Source: Symbiodinium microadriaticum | Taxonomy: Eukaryota > Sar > Dinophyceae > Suessiales > Symbiodiniaceae | DNA length: 64,000 nt | Direction: 5' to 3' | Assembly (NCBI GenBank): GCA_001939145.1 | Contig: LSRX01000757.1 | Location: 1 to 64,000, forward strand | Part shown: positions 51,400 through 64,000 of the stretch, piece after piece | Layout: each line of letters begins with the position of its first letter | Numbering within the stretch: the stretch's first letter is position 1 | The notes under the pieces: generated by a model | Told to the model about the DNA's origin: nothing | The model's input: only the letters and a program-made list of their open reading frames with translations | The model's database searches: none | Program-made: the position numbers and the translations under genes

Positions 51400-53950
51400 T
51401 ACTCTCCGGTCAGACTGGGAGAAATAATCTCCCCGTGGGCACTTCACGCCCAGCAAAGCCGCCAAGGACGACAACAAGCCCAAGCTCATCTTGGATGAGT
51501 CAGGTGCCTTCACTCAGGCCTTGCGGCACGTGCCAGTGCCAGAACCGCAGAAGTTGGTGAGAGTGTTAGATGCAATCCTCCATCAAATGGGCTCTCATGT
51601 TTCCCGGTGGTGTGACGAGCGTGACGTCGTCAGCTTGGGCAGAGTCCTGGCAGAACCTCTGCCGCGACTATCCGAATCGATACCCGCCTGCGTGCGTGCC
51701 TTTTTCGACAAAGCCTTCTTGCGTGTCGCCCTTCAGATGCGCGCGAACAAGTGGTCCAAAGAAGCATCGACTGAGCTGACCCAAGCAGGACGAGCTCAAC
51801 CGTCCGGTCCGATTCGACCCGGCCGAGCATCGAAAGGGTAAAGAGGAGATCAAAGACGCAAGGGCGACGACGAAGGTTCTAAAAGGAAAAGGTTTTGAGT
51901 TGGGCAATTGTTTTGACTTTGGCAAGGCAAGTCCTTTCAGCACCGTCAGTGGCACCCTCAGCCTTACCGGCCTTCCCGCCCCTTCGCCCCACCCAGTCAG
52001 GCTAGGCCTCTGTACCAGAAGCCCCGTCTACAGTGGGCCTTGCCATTTGGACAAAGTCTCAGACGGGAGATGGTGGCCGATGTTAGTAAGCTCCGCGAAG
52101 AAATCCAAGACGAACAAGGCCAGTGGCTACGGGGTTCGCCTCCTCGCGTCAGACTTGTCTACCGCCAAGGAGGGGATAGCTACGGGTTGCAACCGCCGTT
52201 AGTCCTGCACCTTTTTAACTTGTTGGAGTTCCCAGGTACACAGGCGCTTGCAGATCGGCTGTAAGGTTTAAGTTTGAGGCCCTCTCCCGTCCGGGCGTGC
52301 TGGGACATCCGTCGGGATGAAAAGTATATGGCCGACCCCTGAACAACGTTCAGTTCGCAGCTCGGAACCACGAGCACAAACTCACGCTGTCTCGCGAGTC
52401 GGCGGCTCTGAGCATGCCGCTGCCAGAAGTCGGGAAAGAGTAGACAGGTTCCGAGGCCCGTTCGAGCACGGCAGTATAGCAGAGAAACCCGAAGCTTTTG
52501 CTTCAAGAGCCTTCCTTTCCCGGTAGTGCAGCAAGACCACGTCCGCCGAGCCAACGACTGGAGGCGGTTAGGACACGGTAGCACAATTTTCGTGACCGAC
52601 CCTCCGCCTGCACCAGCACGCAGACGGTGCTGAGCTCGGTTCAGTCATCAGAGTTTGCCCTTCCAGTCAGAGACCCTGGAAGTGCTTCGTGTGGAAGTGA
52701 TTCGTGTTCATCACCGCAGAACAAGGACCCCAACATGTTCAACACACAGTCCTCCCGTTCGGAGGTACAGGCAGCGTCGGGGCATACCTTCGAAAAGCAG
52801 ATATAATAATATGCTTTCTCACGTTACTTCTTGGTTTTTCTGCCTGCTGCACACTTCGTGGACGACTTTTACTACAGCGAACCTTCGAGGACGGCCCTGT
52901 CAGGTTTCAACAGCTTTTGCTTCCTTCAGTCGCAGCTGGGCTTTACTATGAAGGAGAGCAAAGCACAGAAGCCCAGTCAGGTGCAGGCTTTGTTAGGAGT
53001 GGTCTGGACCATCTTCCGGAACAGTATCACAGCTGGTCCGAGTGAAAAGCAGATCCAGCCGCTTTCTGAGATGATCCGCAAGGCGTTGTTAGCTGGGTCA
53101 CATAACTCAGAAGAACCCGCCCGCTCGTGGGCAAACTGAACTTCGTCTGCTTTTGTTCTTTCGGGGGAGTCGGCAAGGCTCTTCTCACGTCGGTGTACTC
53201 ACGACAGCACTCCCCGTTTCCACAGACGAAGCTTGCCTGGCAGTCTGCTCTGACAAACCTGTTAGCACTTTGCCTTTGCTGCCTTCCCGTTGAGACGGTG
53301 CCTACAGCCAAACAGAGCACACCTGCTGCACGCAGACGCGTTCGTCACCCTACAGGTACCCGTCAAGCAGCTTGCTGGGAGCACTCCAAGGATCTACCAC
53401 CGGTTGGGAGCGGTCTTCTTTGGAAACCAAGGATGTCGCTGAGCCTCCGAGTCAGCAGTCCCACGCAAACTCCTGGCTGGAGCTGCGACAACCAAGGCGT
53501 TCATGTTCTGGCTGGAAGGAATCGCACAGATCCTGTGCTCGGCCGTGACATCTGACGCCCCGTCAGGAGATGTAGTGTGTGTTCGTTGACAACTCTGCAC
53601 GCAAGGATGCGCCCAGGAAGGGCTACTCAAAGGCCCCGCTTTGACCAACTTGTTAGGTTGGTTCCGGAGCTGGGTCGCGTCCAAATCCTTGACCGTTTTC
53701 TTTGTTAGAGTGGCAAGCAAGGCAAATCTGTCAGACGCAATCTCTAGAGCAGCTGTAGAGGAGATTGGGAGCCCAGCGACCAGTCAGGCTATCAAAGGAA
53801 GGAACCAGACTTTGCCGCAGTGTGGGAGCCCCTGTCCGAGCTGATTACAAAGCCGGTGGACCCGAAATCACTCCTCTTTGAAAAGCTGGTTGACCTGTTA
53901 GCGTTGCACCCGGACGCCCGGTGAGTCGCGTGAGTGCGTGGTCGTTCCGC
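51400..53950 (+). pseudogene. pol: Decayed retroelement with an HFVDDF-type reverse transcriptase
   Basis: Conserved pieces occur in order but in different frames. A pre-RT segment with LILDESGAFTQALRHVPVPE is at about 51490-51550. Next comes RREMVADVSKLREEIQDEQG (about 52070-52130). RT has HTVLPFGGTGSVGAYLRKAD (about 52745-52803), then, after a frame change, HFVDDF (about 52852-52869) and LLGVVW. It then has GKLNFVCFCSFGGVGKALLT (about 53130-53190). An RNase-H-like end has FVRVASKANLSDAISRAAVE (about 53702-53761). The order and the VDD box mark an RT/RNase H of a type repeated in dinoflagellate genomes. At least two frame changes and several stops make this copy dead. It differs from the RT of the neighbouring DIRS-like element. 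Confidence 0.65.
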
Positions 53951-56900
53951 GCAAGAGTGGCAGCTCTGCGGACCGACCTGTTCGCCTTCTTAGATGCTTG
54001 AGTCCGCGGGTACTGGAAAACAATCGCGTTCCTGTTCGCTCACACACTAAGCAGAGAACTTGTCTGTTGATTGCCAAGTTGGCTGTTTCTGCTACTGCTG
54101 CTGTGACCAAATAGCTTGCCAGACAAACGCCATATGTGAGCATCTGCCAGCTCGCAGGTTCCAGTGGCCCATCATGGTGCCCGCCGTGATGCCGAAGTAT
54201 AATGTCCCGACCTAAGCCGGTATTTCCTTTGCGTTCAGCCGGTGGGTCTTTGGCTAGAATATTCTGCACGCTGAGATCTGGGAGCTGACCGTTTGCAGTC
54301 CTGCCATTCGGAATGAGTCCTGCACGGGTTCCGATGATCCGCGTGTTGCCGCCTCAGCCCAGTGCCGCCTCAGCCCAGTGCAGCTGGGTGAATTGTGCTT
54401 GGGAAGAATGCTGCAAGATGCAAATGCAGACGGGGACATGCCATCTTGAGGCTTTGGTCAGCTTCCCATTGGCAGGCTTTGGAATGGGTGAGGCCCGAGC
54501 AGTCACTTGCATCCACATGTTTCAACTGGTGTTCGTATTCGTGACAAGCCAATGCCACAATAGGTTCATACCTCATGTTGCAAGCACAGAACCCCTTGCA
54601 GTCTCACCCGTCGTCGATCGCCTTTACTCAAACTGGTGATGCATCACCGGTGCGGGCCAACTGGTCGGCGGTGAGCTTAGGATCCATACGCCATAATGTG
54701 CATGACTGCTGTGATTTCCACAACGCGGCCATATCATGTGTCGTGGATTGCAACACCTGAGGTGCTTGCACTACTTGCAGCTGTCGCCTGGAGACATCAT
54801 GTGCGGGAAGCCTGAGGTTTCGCCAAATTTAATGCCTTGAGAGCTCCTTTCGTGACTTCAGCCGCCGATACCCCACCGGCCATTCCGAGAACAGCAGGAT
54901 GGGCCTGAACCCTGAACTCGCAAGGCTGAAAGGTTCGCTCTTCTCGGTGCAAAGCATATGCCGGCCTGATGCTAGTGAGTAACGAAGCAGAGAAGGAGGC
55001 CCGCGCATGCTTCGTCTCATGAAGCGAGACTGGATTGCAGAAGCACGGACATGAAACTTCAAATGCAGACAGCAATCTCGCTCCATGAAATGGTTGTCGG
55101 TCTGACCTGTCCCTTGAAGCCATATGTACACAGCAGGCGTGTCGGAAGGGCGGCACTTGCCGTATGGCAGAAGCTTCCGGAACTATTGGAAACTTAAGCG
55201 GCTGATTTATTCCGTGCCGCCAGCCGGCAGGCGCATGTGCGCACAGTTGCACAGGCCATAGCCATGGCCGCAAGGGTTCGGCTGACGAAGGCTGATAATC
55301 CTCCGAAACGGGGATCCCCCCTTGCCGTTAATGTAGCATGTTTCACGTTTCCAGATCTCACTGGAACATCTAAGACGTTTGAAGGTGGATGTGGATTTGC
55401 ATGTGGTCGCACGGCTCGGGCAGCTGAAGTTGCCTCGAGCCTGTTGGCCAATTACTGGCATGGACTCTGTCTCGAGCTTCAGTTTGCAGCATCTTGCTAG
55501 CCTCAGCTCAGCTGTTCATTCCTGATCTCCATGCCCATGCTGGCGGATCGCTCTAATTTGAAACATCGAAGTTTCACTTAGGTAGATCGTCCCCTAAGAC
55601 GCATGTCGCACGCCGTCGAGCAACCCAAAGTCGAAGACTTCTTCTGTCATGTCTTTTCGTGCAGTGGCTCACGCTGTTGGCTGTTGCCGTCTGCAGCGTT
55701 TTTGTGCGGCAGGCAGTCTGCGTACCTCACAGTCGGCATATGAGGCTTCGGGATTCTTCATGAAAGGTCAGATCATGCGAGAAGCTTGGAGCTTTGACTT
55801 GCCCGCGCTGGAGACAGCATCTCAAGTTTAGGCCTGATGTATACTATAAATGCAAGCAAGCAGCAACCACGCATTGTCTACACTCGAAGGTAAGCTCTTG
55901 CACCCCTAGCTGTAGCTGCTGTCGTTTGGTAGATACCGGTGGCCGGTGCAATGGCATCCACCACCTCACCACGGCCTTCACCCCGCGATCTCGACGCGGA
56001 AGGCGTGACTTTCCACGGGAGGGTTTGGATGCTCCAGAATAGACCGCGCCATAGATCTTCTTAGGCTATCATGGATGCTTGGGGAAAGTTATTAGGTGGC
56101 AAGGCTGCAGTTGCCATTCGATATCGCAGCAGGTCTTTGCATGGCACAGGGTCAAAAGCATGTTGCATGGCTCCTACATGCTGCTACATAGCAGAGGGTT
56201 TTGGCATGACGGAGAGTTCCGCAATATGGCAGAGGGGGCTTCCGATATGGCATATCATAGGGCAGGTAGGTGCGATGCGATGGATGCAGACTCTGACGAG
56301 CATCCAGTGTCTCCGCATGTTGTCAATCTGCCAAAGCAAAGATCGCGGAGTGAGAAGAGAGATTGTGGAGCTTCCCCCGGCGACTTTCAATTATCGTGCA
56401 GCTACGGCGGACAAACCAGCTTCCCGTTTCAACAATGTTTGATCCTTCTTCTACGGAGTTTCTGACCCTTCCTAGATCGGGTGGTGGAGTCGGAGATCCT
56501 TTTGTCGTGTGGGGCAGAAAGATCATTTGCACACGAGCTCCAGGTGGCGGCTATGGTGCAAGCCAGCCTCAACGCGTCAAGCCTGCAGCCCAGCCGAGTC
56601 CGTGACAGTCTCAAAACGACTCGGCCGGACAGTGGACGCTTATCAGCTCTTATAGAGCCATAATCAGCAGCCGGTCCGCCGTCTTGTGTTTTCGAGCCTG
56701 TGAGAAGACCATCGCATCGCATAGTGTCCGCATGTCTCGGGTGCGTTTGATGCGGCTGGTGCTAGTACAAGCTGCAAATCGAGGTTGCGGTTGCGGGTGC
56801 CTGCTGGTGTCGAAGATGCACCGGAGGCCGAAGCAACCATTTCCAACAACGGTTCTGTACAGCATGTCGAAACCGCTATTCATCAGCTTTGCCTTGGCGC

Positions 56901-59900
56901 TTCGTGTCGTACTGACGCGGAACAGTGCTTGCACTGTGTGCCGATGCGTGGTCGACGGAAGCAAGGCTTGGCTTACAGGTCGCAGCTGGTGGTCTGAGCA
57001 ACATGAGCAACAAGCGGGACCCATGCGGTTGCTGATGTAACCTGGACGCACGTAAAATCGTAGATAGATGGGCATGTACAGGGCGGCACGTCCAGAGTAC
57101 AGGTGAAGTGTAAGCTGGCGCCCAAACTAGTGTGCTTGGCCATGGCGCTCCGTGCATCGTGGGGCAAGCTGCTGGCACCTGCAGCCCTGTGGTGTCTCTC
57201 GTGTCTTGGGTGCGAAACGGCCAGGGAGTGTTTTCGTATCGCACAGCTGCAAGTCCCAAAGGCCAAAGCATTGCGCAATTTGGCATCGGCTGGTCAGAAG
57301 ATGTGTAATTTTCCGGTCTTGTTGTCCCCTGCAAGTCTTTCCATAATTCCTTTCGCAGACAGAGGTCTATGGTCCATGGTGAATCCAGGGGCTCTGGTAA
57401 TGCAGCATGAAGGTCTGCAGCGGGATTCTTCTGACTCCTGAACCCCGGACCCATGCTTTGCCCTTGGGGTTAGGGAGGAACAGTCTGTTGGCACCTCAAC
57501 GGATGGTCCCGGGGCCTTTGTTCTTGTGCAGAACAGCTGTGGAAGGGACACGCAGAACGCGCATAGCCTCCTATGCCCTTGATCCAAAAATGGAGCGTTA
57601 CAAGTCAGATCAAGTCAGGGCAACCCCCGTAACAGTCTTGAGGCTGCAATCACGGTATCTTTAACAGAGTTGCTGTCATGTCAGGCTGCTTTCCAGCATC
57701 CATAAAAGTGCTTCGTTGTCCTCTCACGTACTGCCGATGCATGTTAATACCAGTGGAAACTCTCGCAAGTAGTGGTAAATTGACTTGATAATGTTGCCGT
57801 TGAGGAGCCATAGGGGTTGCCGGGGTATGAATTTGGTAGGCTGGACTGGTAAATCGCTGCATATAGGCCATGGGCCAGCAGTCTCGAAGCTGCCTCTGTC
57901 GACGCACGTGCCAACAAGACGCTTTGCCGAGATGGTAGAACCGAACGGGTCTTGGCGGTCTTGGCGTTCAGAATGTTGAGGAGCATGCTGCTGGGTCTGA
58001 GTTGTCTTCAGAAGTGTCTGAAATACGTAGTTCTCAGCCAAATTACAGGGAGTAGATAGTCGCAGTCTCGCAATGTCTGCCGACATGCCGGTAGACAGAT
58101 CTCTCCAGATTGTCCAAGAGACTCGTCCTATTCCAAGGATGCTTTGTGGGCTTGCGGTGTGCCTTGGACTGCAAGCATCGTGCGCCAGAGAAAGCCAAGC
58201 TTCGGGCTCTACCTAGTCGGCTGAGTATTGAATCTTCCTTTGTCTGGACGTCTTGCATTGCCCTGGCCATAACCACACGCTCTGAACACCAAATTACAGT
58301 ACTGTTCCCGGAACGACGTGGTTTCGGACATTGCACCTTGAATAGGCCTCCCGCACCCGAGCCGGGCAGACCTTGAAGACACCTGGCAGCAGACAGCGGG
58401 TGGCGTGTGGCATGCAGTGTACTTCACGAGATGCTGCCGAACACAGCCTTATCGGCCGCCAGGAGCGTGGCATTCTGCAGGAGTCGCCAGCAGACGAACC
58501 GCGGGCTCGCCTGCAAGGAATGTTCTAGTACGATTAAACCAGATGGAAAGCAGGTGCTGCGCTGGGTCGGTTTGCGAAGAGTCGTTCTGTCATTCTTGCT
58601 TCTCTTTCTGCCTCAGTTCGTGCCATCACAACGCGCTCGCTCTCTCGCTCTCGCCCTCTCCGTGGCTCCGTTGTCGGGAATCGCTCCGGTCTGCTTACAA
58701 CGACTTGCTTCTGATTTCGACGTGTTTTGTTGGCTTAGAGGTTGTCCGAAAATGCCCGAAACATTCCCGCTCTCACCAGAACCACTTCCACAATACACGA
58801 GCAGAAGTTAGAAGCATAACAGCTGTGACGAAGGGTCAAAACTGAAACTGGGCCGGAACACCTCTCGAACAGGCTTCGCAATGACGAGTTTTCGAACACT
58901 CAGAGATCATGGGCTTTACTTCGGGGACGGAATCGAAGCTCGGGTACCCGTGCATCCATCAAGAGATGCATTCAACACGAATGAGATCGAGTCCTGCTCT
59001 CTTCTCGTTCCACCCGTCATCGCGTTGATAAGGTACTAGTATCAATGCGAGCAAGGAGCCCTTAGAAGCCAAGTTCTGGGTGAGTGATTTCTGGCATCAG
59101 TGCAAGTGACTACCATCTATTTTCCCGGGTTCATGTCAATGCCCATGGTATCCGGGAAAGAGCGAAATCTGTTTCAAGCCTGCCGAAGCACGAACTCCAT
59201 TGCCACGGCATCGCTGCCCGTTATGCAATCGTCCCCCCACCCCGCACCGCGGAAACGTTTAGTTCACAGAAAGTCCGAGCGCAATGCCGAACTTAAGCCG
59301 GAAGAGCCCACATCCAGTCACACATCACATCAGCCTATGGTAAAAACAAATCTGATCTTCTTCGGGTTTCCTCTGTTTGTGCCACGGTTTCTGCTGGAGT
59401 CTTCGACAGCCAGTTCGTAGAGAAAACAGGTATCAAGCTAGCTTCGGGACCCGCTAGGTTGGTGCAATTCAGGGGATACTCGGGACCCTCGCTCGCCTAT
59501 CTTCTGGCGCGCGTGCGCGTCCTCTTGTTCCATGGATTCGTCGCCGAGGTGGACGGTTCACGTCCCGGATGAAGAGGGCTTGCTCGGCGAGCTGTTGCCT
59601 GACCGCAATAGCCGTAAGCGCAAGACCTGTCACAAGACCTGTCTTCTGATTGCTTCAGTAGGTCTCAGTGGCACGAGCTTGCATCCTGGAGTTGGGGCTG
59701 GGCTAAGTCTACGGTGTCAGTCCCACAGCCTCAGTATCACCCCAGGAGCGCAGTAACTGTGGCCAAAGCTGCTGCAGCGATTCAAACAGCAGCTGAACAG
59801 CAATCATAATTTTTGCAGCCGGTTTCAGTTAGATGGTATTCCGCCATGTCTGTCAGCGAGACAGCAAGCGAGCAGGCGAGCGAGTGGCGAGTGGGTGTGG

Positions 59901-61697
59901 ATGGGTGGGTGAGACGAAAAGAAGGATGGTCCTGGCCGTTGTTGATGCCTGATTTTGCTCATGGCATGCTTCTTGAGAGACAGAGGCAAGTGTCCATACC
60001 CACTCCACTAGTGGCTTATCCTTCGCCGGCTGAATCTCCTAAGAAACGGCGCCCTAAGCTAAGACGAGAAGTCTTTGGGAATCTTCATCTGTCGATCTTC
60101 ATCGACGATGTACCTAAGCGACTTCCAGATGCTAGGTGGGCTTCGCGGTGCTGCGCGGTGCTTCCGTGCTGCGTTCCAGCGAGCTCGGCGCCGCGCAGGC
60201 GGAAGCAGACGAGGCACAGAAAGCTGCACAGCGGGAAGTGTGACAGGGTGATCTTCATTCAGGTTTCGCGAGTCTCGTGTAACCACAGAGACTCGTGACA
60301 GCGCAGCTCAGGCGTTGGAAGAAATCAAGGCGACGGCTCAAAATCTCGGACTCTGGGATGGCAAATGGTGGCTCTTGCGTCAACCGACGACCAAGAAAAG
60401 CTGTTTGCAATCCCCGGCGACTGTAGACTAATTCTTCACAACATGGTCGAGTGCTAAGGTTGTACTATTTGTGACGATTGCCAGGGTGAATGTAATCCTA
60501 GGGTCGGGTGCCGCATCGGGTGGCTGGGGTCTTTCAGGGCTAATTAATTCCATTCTAGGCTGCTGAGGCTTGCATACAGCATGCCATAGCATGGGGAAGT
60601 TCCATTGTTGCTGATTGCCCAGGACTCGAGCCTCTAGCACCTTGGGTGTCTTGACGGAAGTCTGGTTGACGCCCATCAAATATTTTGTTCTGTTGACGTG
60701 TTGCTTTGCTGTAGAGTTGACAGTCGTCTATCTAGGCCAAGCCTCCTTTGCTAGAACGGGGCTGTGGGACCCCTGAGGCTACTCCGAAGCCGACGTCCGG
60801 AGCCGGGAACTTGTTTCGATTTCAGGACGTGCATCGCTCATGAATTCCGCATGCTGCAAGCAATGCAACACCCGACACTGTCACGGCACTGCGCACGGCT
60901 TGCAATCACAGCAGGTGAAATAAATCCTTCTGTTTCTCTGCTGCGGCAGGAGGCGTCTTCTTTTTCGAGCGGTCGGCTAGACATGACGTTGGAGGTGCTT
61001 CCTTGGTGTGTGGGCTTTGCAGTCTGCTTTAGGATCGCATGGTCAAATGAAAACAACTTGGACTTCTCAGCAGGATTCCAAGTCATCTGGACCATTGGCA
61101 GCACGTCAGGCGATTTGCACAGAATGCGCCAACATCGGCCTGTGTAGCGACACTGCGGCAAGTCTCATCTGTCAGGACCTCCTCCGTCTGTGCGAGGTCC
61201 TTTTCGATACCGATTGCCGCAAGCTGAGCACTCCATCCAAGCGCACTCAAAGGGGTACGTAGTGAGGTACCTCTGCGCTCCATCTACTCCTCCAGTGAAA
61301 AGAGGCCCTCGCTTTTGAGACGAAGCCCTCGAGCCGAGGCCAGCAGGCCAGCCGTGGGGCTTTCTGGAACTTCCCGGGCTCTGGGCGTGAGCACTGGCAC
61401 CGGGATGGTGAGTCGATGCCCTTGTGCCCTGGCGAGACAAGCTGGGCCTCGGAGATTCTGCTCCTGGAACTTTTCCTGTCCGTTGTGGGATAAACCACTG
61501 TTGCGCAAAGAGTTGAGGCTGACTGTGGTTACCACGGCTCGGCAATATCCTTCTGATGCAGGACCCCGGAAGGAGTGTTCAAATTGCAGCCGGTTGGGGG
61601 GCTAGTGGAGGAAGGTGACTGTGCGAGTTTTACCAGCACGGACCTCCACGGTTTCTGAAAGTGTCGCACCAGGCAGTGTAAGCCCGTTGGACACCTC
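53951..61697. other. No recognisable gene over about 7.7 kb
   Basis: Numerous short frames on both strands show no domain and no long frame. A CTCTCG-rich run lies at about 58633-58662. I saw no RNA gene, no retroelement motif and no strong repeat. It may hold introns or ancient debris. Confidence 0.35.
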
Positions 61698-62435
61698 GTT
61701 CCTGCTCCAGCCGTCTCTGTTTTGGCCCCAGAGGGAGTCGTCGTCCAAGCCAGCGTCAGCAGCATGTCCAGGATATTCTTCCTGTTGTTCTCCCTACTGT
61801 TGCTCGGCAACGGAAGTGCTTGGTATAGGCGTTGCTGTTGGTGCCTTTGTAGGCCCAGCAGTGTCACGCCAAGCAGAGATCGGGTCATGCGTAGACATTT
61901 CGTTCCTGCTCCGGCCGTCTCTGTTTTGGCCCCAGCGGGAGTCGGCGTCCAAGCCAGCGTCAGCGGCATGTCTAGGACATTCTTCCTGCTGTTGCTCCGC
62001 AATTGAAATCGTTGTAGAGAGATGCTTGGTATAGGCGTTGCTGTTGGTGCCTTTGTAGGCCCGGCAGTGTCACGCCAAGCAGAGATCGGGTCATGCGTGG
62101 ACATTTCGTTCCTGCTCCGGCCGTCTCTGTTTTGGCCCCAGCGGGAGTCGGCGTCCAAGCCAGCTTCCACTCTTCTTGTTGCTGCTCTGTAGAGGAAATC
62201 GTCGTTCAGCGATGCTTGTTGATCGTGTCATGTCTGTGCATTTCGTTACTGTTCCGGCCGTCTCTGTTTTGGCCCCATCGGCAGTCATCGTCCAAGCCAG
62301 CGCCCTGCTGTCGCTCTGTTTCGAAAATCGTCCTGCAGAGATGCTTGGTATAGGCGTTGCGGTTAATGTCTTTGTAGGCCTGGCAGCCATTGACGTTCCT
62401 GCTCCTACCGTCTCCGTTTCGGTCCTACGACAGGA
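61698..62435 (+). repeat. Family of about 200-bp degenerate tandem repeats (five units)
   Basis: A core beginning CGTTCCTGCTCC and containing CCGTCTCTGTTTTGGCCCCA recurs at about 61698, 61900, 62107, 62241 and 62393 (the last two shorter or more diverged). Steps are about 202, 207, 134 and 152 bases. The sequence between the cores (AGATGCTTGGTATAGGCGTT, then GTCACGCCAAGCAGAGATCG) is also repeated. Frames are long and open on both strands, which comes from the repetition; no domain is recognised. Confidence 0.85.
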
Positions 62436-62580
62436 ACAGACTACTTTCTACTGATGTGATTGGGTGGATTTCGTTCATGTTTGATCTGTAGGATTCATCC
62501 GCTTGCAGCCCTATACTCAAACTGGCGCCATCGACGAAGACTCGGAGTCCTGCAAAGAGCCGAAGGACAGCTGAGTTTGG

Positions 62581-62687
62581 TAGAGAGAGAGAGAGAGAGA
62601 GAGAGAGCCGCCCACACACCAGTTGGGGGCGCCGACGGCGCGCGGGCAAAGGGGGAAACCCCTTTGTCCCTAACCCTAACGAAAGAA

Positions 62688-62718
<31 letters not shown>

Positions 62719-62720
62719 CA
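62581..62720 (+). repeat. GA microsatellites flanking two hairpins and CCCTAACCCTAAC
   Basis: A GA run (62583-62607) and a second GA run (62690-62709) enclose a GC-rich core. In the core are GCGCC-GAC-GGCGC (62629-62641), a perfect 8-bp stem CAAAGGGG/CCCCTTTG with loop GAAA (62647-62666), and CCCTAACCCTAAC (62668-62680), a telomere-like piece. Confidence 0.85.
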
Positions 62721-64000
62721 GAGACGACGTCAGCATTCTGCCTGCTCTGTTCAAGCCTAGGCCTAAGCTGTTGCCAAGGCCTGCTGCAGAAAAATCAAGC
62801 AAGAGTCTTTTCGTCCAATACACTATACTCGAATATACGGTAAATATACGTACGTACTACAATACAGTATGAGACTATGATATACAAAAAATTCCTAGAG
62901 CATACTATAGGGCACTGTAGTACTTACCTCTTCAAACGGGGTTTGGGCTGAAGACCTGCCAGTGGGCCAGTAGCCAGGCAGCCGCTGGCGAGTCGGAGCG
63001 TGTCGCTGCCACGCTGCGTCCTGGTGAGCTGCTCCTCTTTCTCTACTCTGCGAAGCCGGGAGGGGGCGCTGAGAAGGGTCCGAGACTTCCTTTCCAAATC
63101 ATCTCCAAAATAAGAAATTTGTTTCCCTCCACATTGTGGACTGTTGTCACTGACTTAATTGAAGTCGACTGATGCATGGCCAGTGTATGGATCGGACGTG
63201 CTTGATCCACGTGCCTGCAGAAAGCTGCCCTGTGCCAAGATTCCCCAGCCACCACTGTGCGAAGGACATCTTACTCTGCTTCTTACTTTCCTCGGCTCAT
63301 GGATTGCTGGAAGCTGAAAATTGAAGCAACCATGCTTGGAATGTACCGGCTGGATTTACATGGGGCTTCAGGTTTGCATGCAGAAGCGTCTGCCATGAGC
63401 TATCTTGCATTAGCATGCATAATCCTCAAGATGCATTGGCAGTGGAGTGCCAGGACCTATCACTATATCAAATTTAATGTATGTGTGTAGGTACCGGTAA
63501 AGGTAAAGGAAAAGATATAGACATGGGTGCAGATATAGGTGTAGTTCCGGTGTAGGTATAGGCAGGTGTATGTCTCTCGCTCTCTCCCTCTCTACATATG
63601 TATATATATATACACACACACACATTTTTTAATATGTACGTAGAAATGTACATACATATATGCATGTCCAATTTCGGTACAACACATACATGCATGCATA
63701 CATACGTAAATGCGCATATCCAGGACTTATCCCAACATGTGTGTGCGTGTGTGTGTGTGTGAGAGAGAGAGGGTGGGTGGGGGTGGATTTGGGTCTGTGA
63801 CCCCGAAAAGAAGCATTGCAGGCATGCAGCGGTTCCCAACTTCTCTGAGTTCGATCGGTGTCTGCTTTACTCCGTGTACGGCCCGAAAGGTATCTCAGAC
63901 GAGCCTTGGATGCATTGCAGCCCGGAGCGCACCAAAAAACGGATTTTTGTGACCCAGAAACGAGATCGAGTCTAATTGCACGGAACTCACGGCCTAGACG
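62721..64000. other. Unassigned, with several microsatellites
   Basis: A GGTA/GGTATAGG-like degenerate repeat lies at 63488-63570, TC/TA/CA runs at 63575-63630, TACATGCATACA-like sequence at 63650-63720 and TG plus GA runs at 63735-63772. AT-rich sequence lies at 62810-62930. No gene is recognised. Confidence 0.5.

Overview
The window looks like nuclear DNA of a dinoflagellate, most likely Symbiodiniaceae. This is inferred from content: a KH-domain protein of a type expanded in these genomes, a possible relict spliced-leader sequence in front of a CAP-domain gene, copia-like, LINE-like and DIRS-like retroelements, Arabidopsis-type (CCCTAAA) interstitial telomere-like repeats, long microsatellites and sparse genes with short introns. 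No prokaryotic operon, rRNA, tRNA or CRISPR array was recognised.

Layout. 1-9.2 kb: microsatellites, an AT-rich stretch, a telomere-like patch and several kilobases with no recognisable gene. 10.0-17.8 kb: a decayed copia-like gag split by an apparently intact 6.6-kb LINE, whose insertion is marked by a 15-bp target-site duplication. The LINE encodes ORF1 and an ORF2 with the domain order endonuclease, RNase H, reverse transcriptase. 17.9-20.1 kb: a reverse-strand copia-type reverse-transcriptase fragment, then unassigned sequence. A 98-bp direct repeat lies at 9.2 kb and again at 20.0 kb. 21.7-22.7 kb: a KH-domain gene with a tandemly duplicated intron end. 22.7-31 kb: little recognisable. 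31.4-35.4 and 37.9-40.0 kb: exon-like modules of one or two genes with a repeated P-x-GFxF pattern, flanking an almost uninterrupted gene for a secreted or membrane CAP/SCP protein (35.5-37.3 kb). 40.7-49.4 kb: a visibly GC-rich DIRS-like retrotransposon with gag, a cytosine-methyltransferase-like protein, RT/RNase H and a tyrosine recombinase. 49.4-53.95 kb: a decayed retroelement of another type with an HFVDDF reverse transcriptase. 54-64 kb: unassigned DNA, a family of about 200-bp repeats and a composite of microsatellite, hairpin and telomere-like sequence.

The most unusual observation is in the LINE. The 11-mer GACCACACCGC occurs 18 times exactly and at least 6 more times with one mismatch, always on the sense strand, from the 5' UTR to near the end of ORF2. 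It is read in all three codon phases, so the sequence appears to be kept as nucleic acid rather than as a peptide. I know of no described system that explains it. A second theme is translation. In both the LINE and the DIRS-like element, consecutive ORFs lie in the same frame, separated by a single UGA, and the downstream ORFs lack a nearby ATG. In the DIRS-like element two of the three UGAs are followed by C, and one is followed at once by a perfect 7-bp GC stem. This suggests stop-codon readthrough polyproteins.
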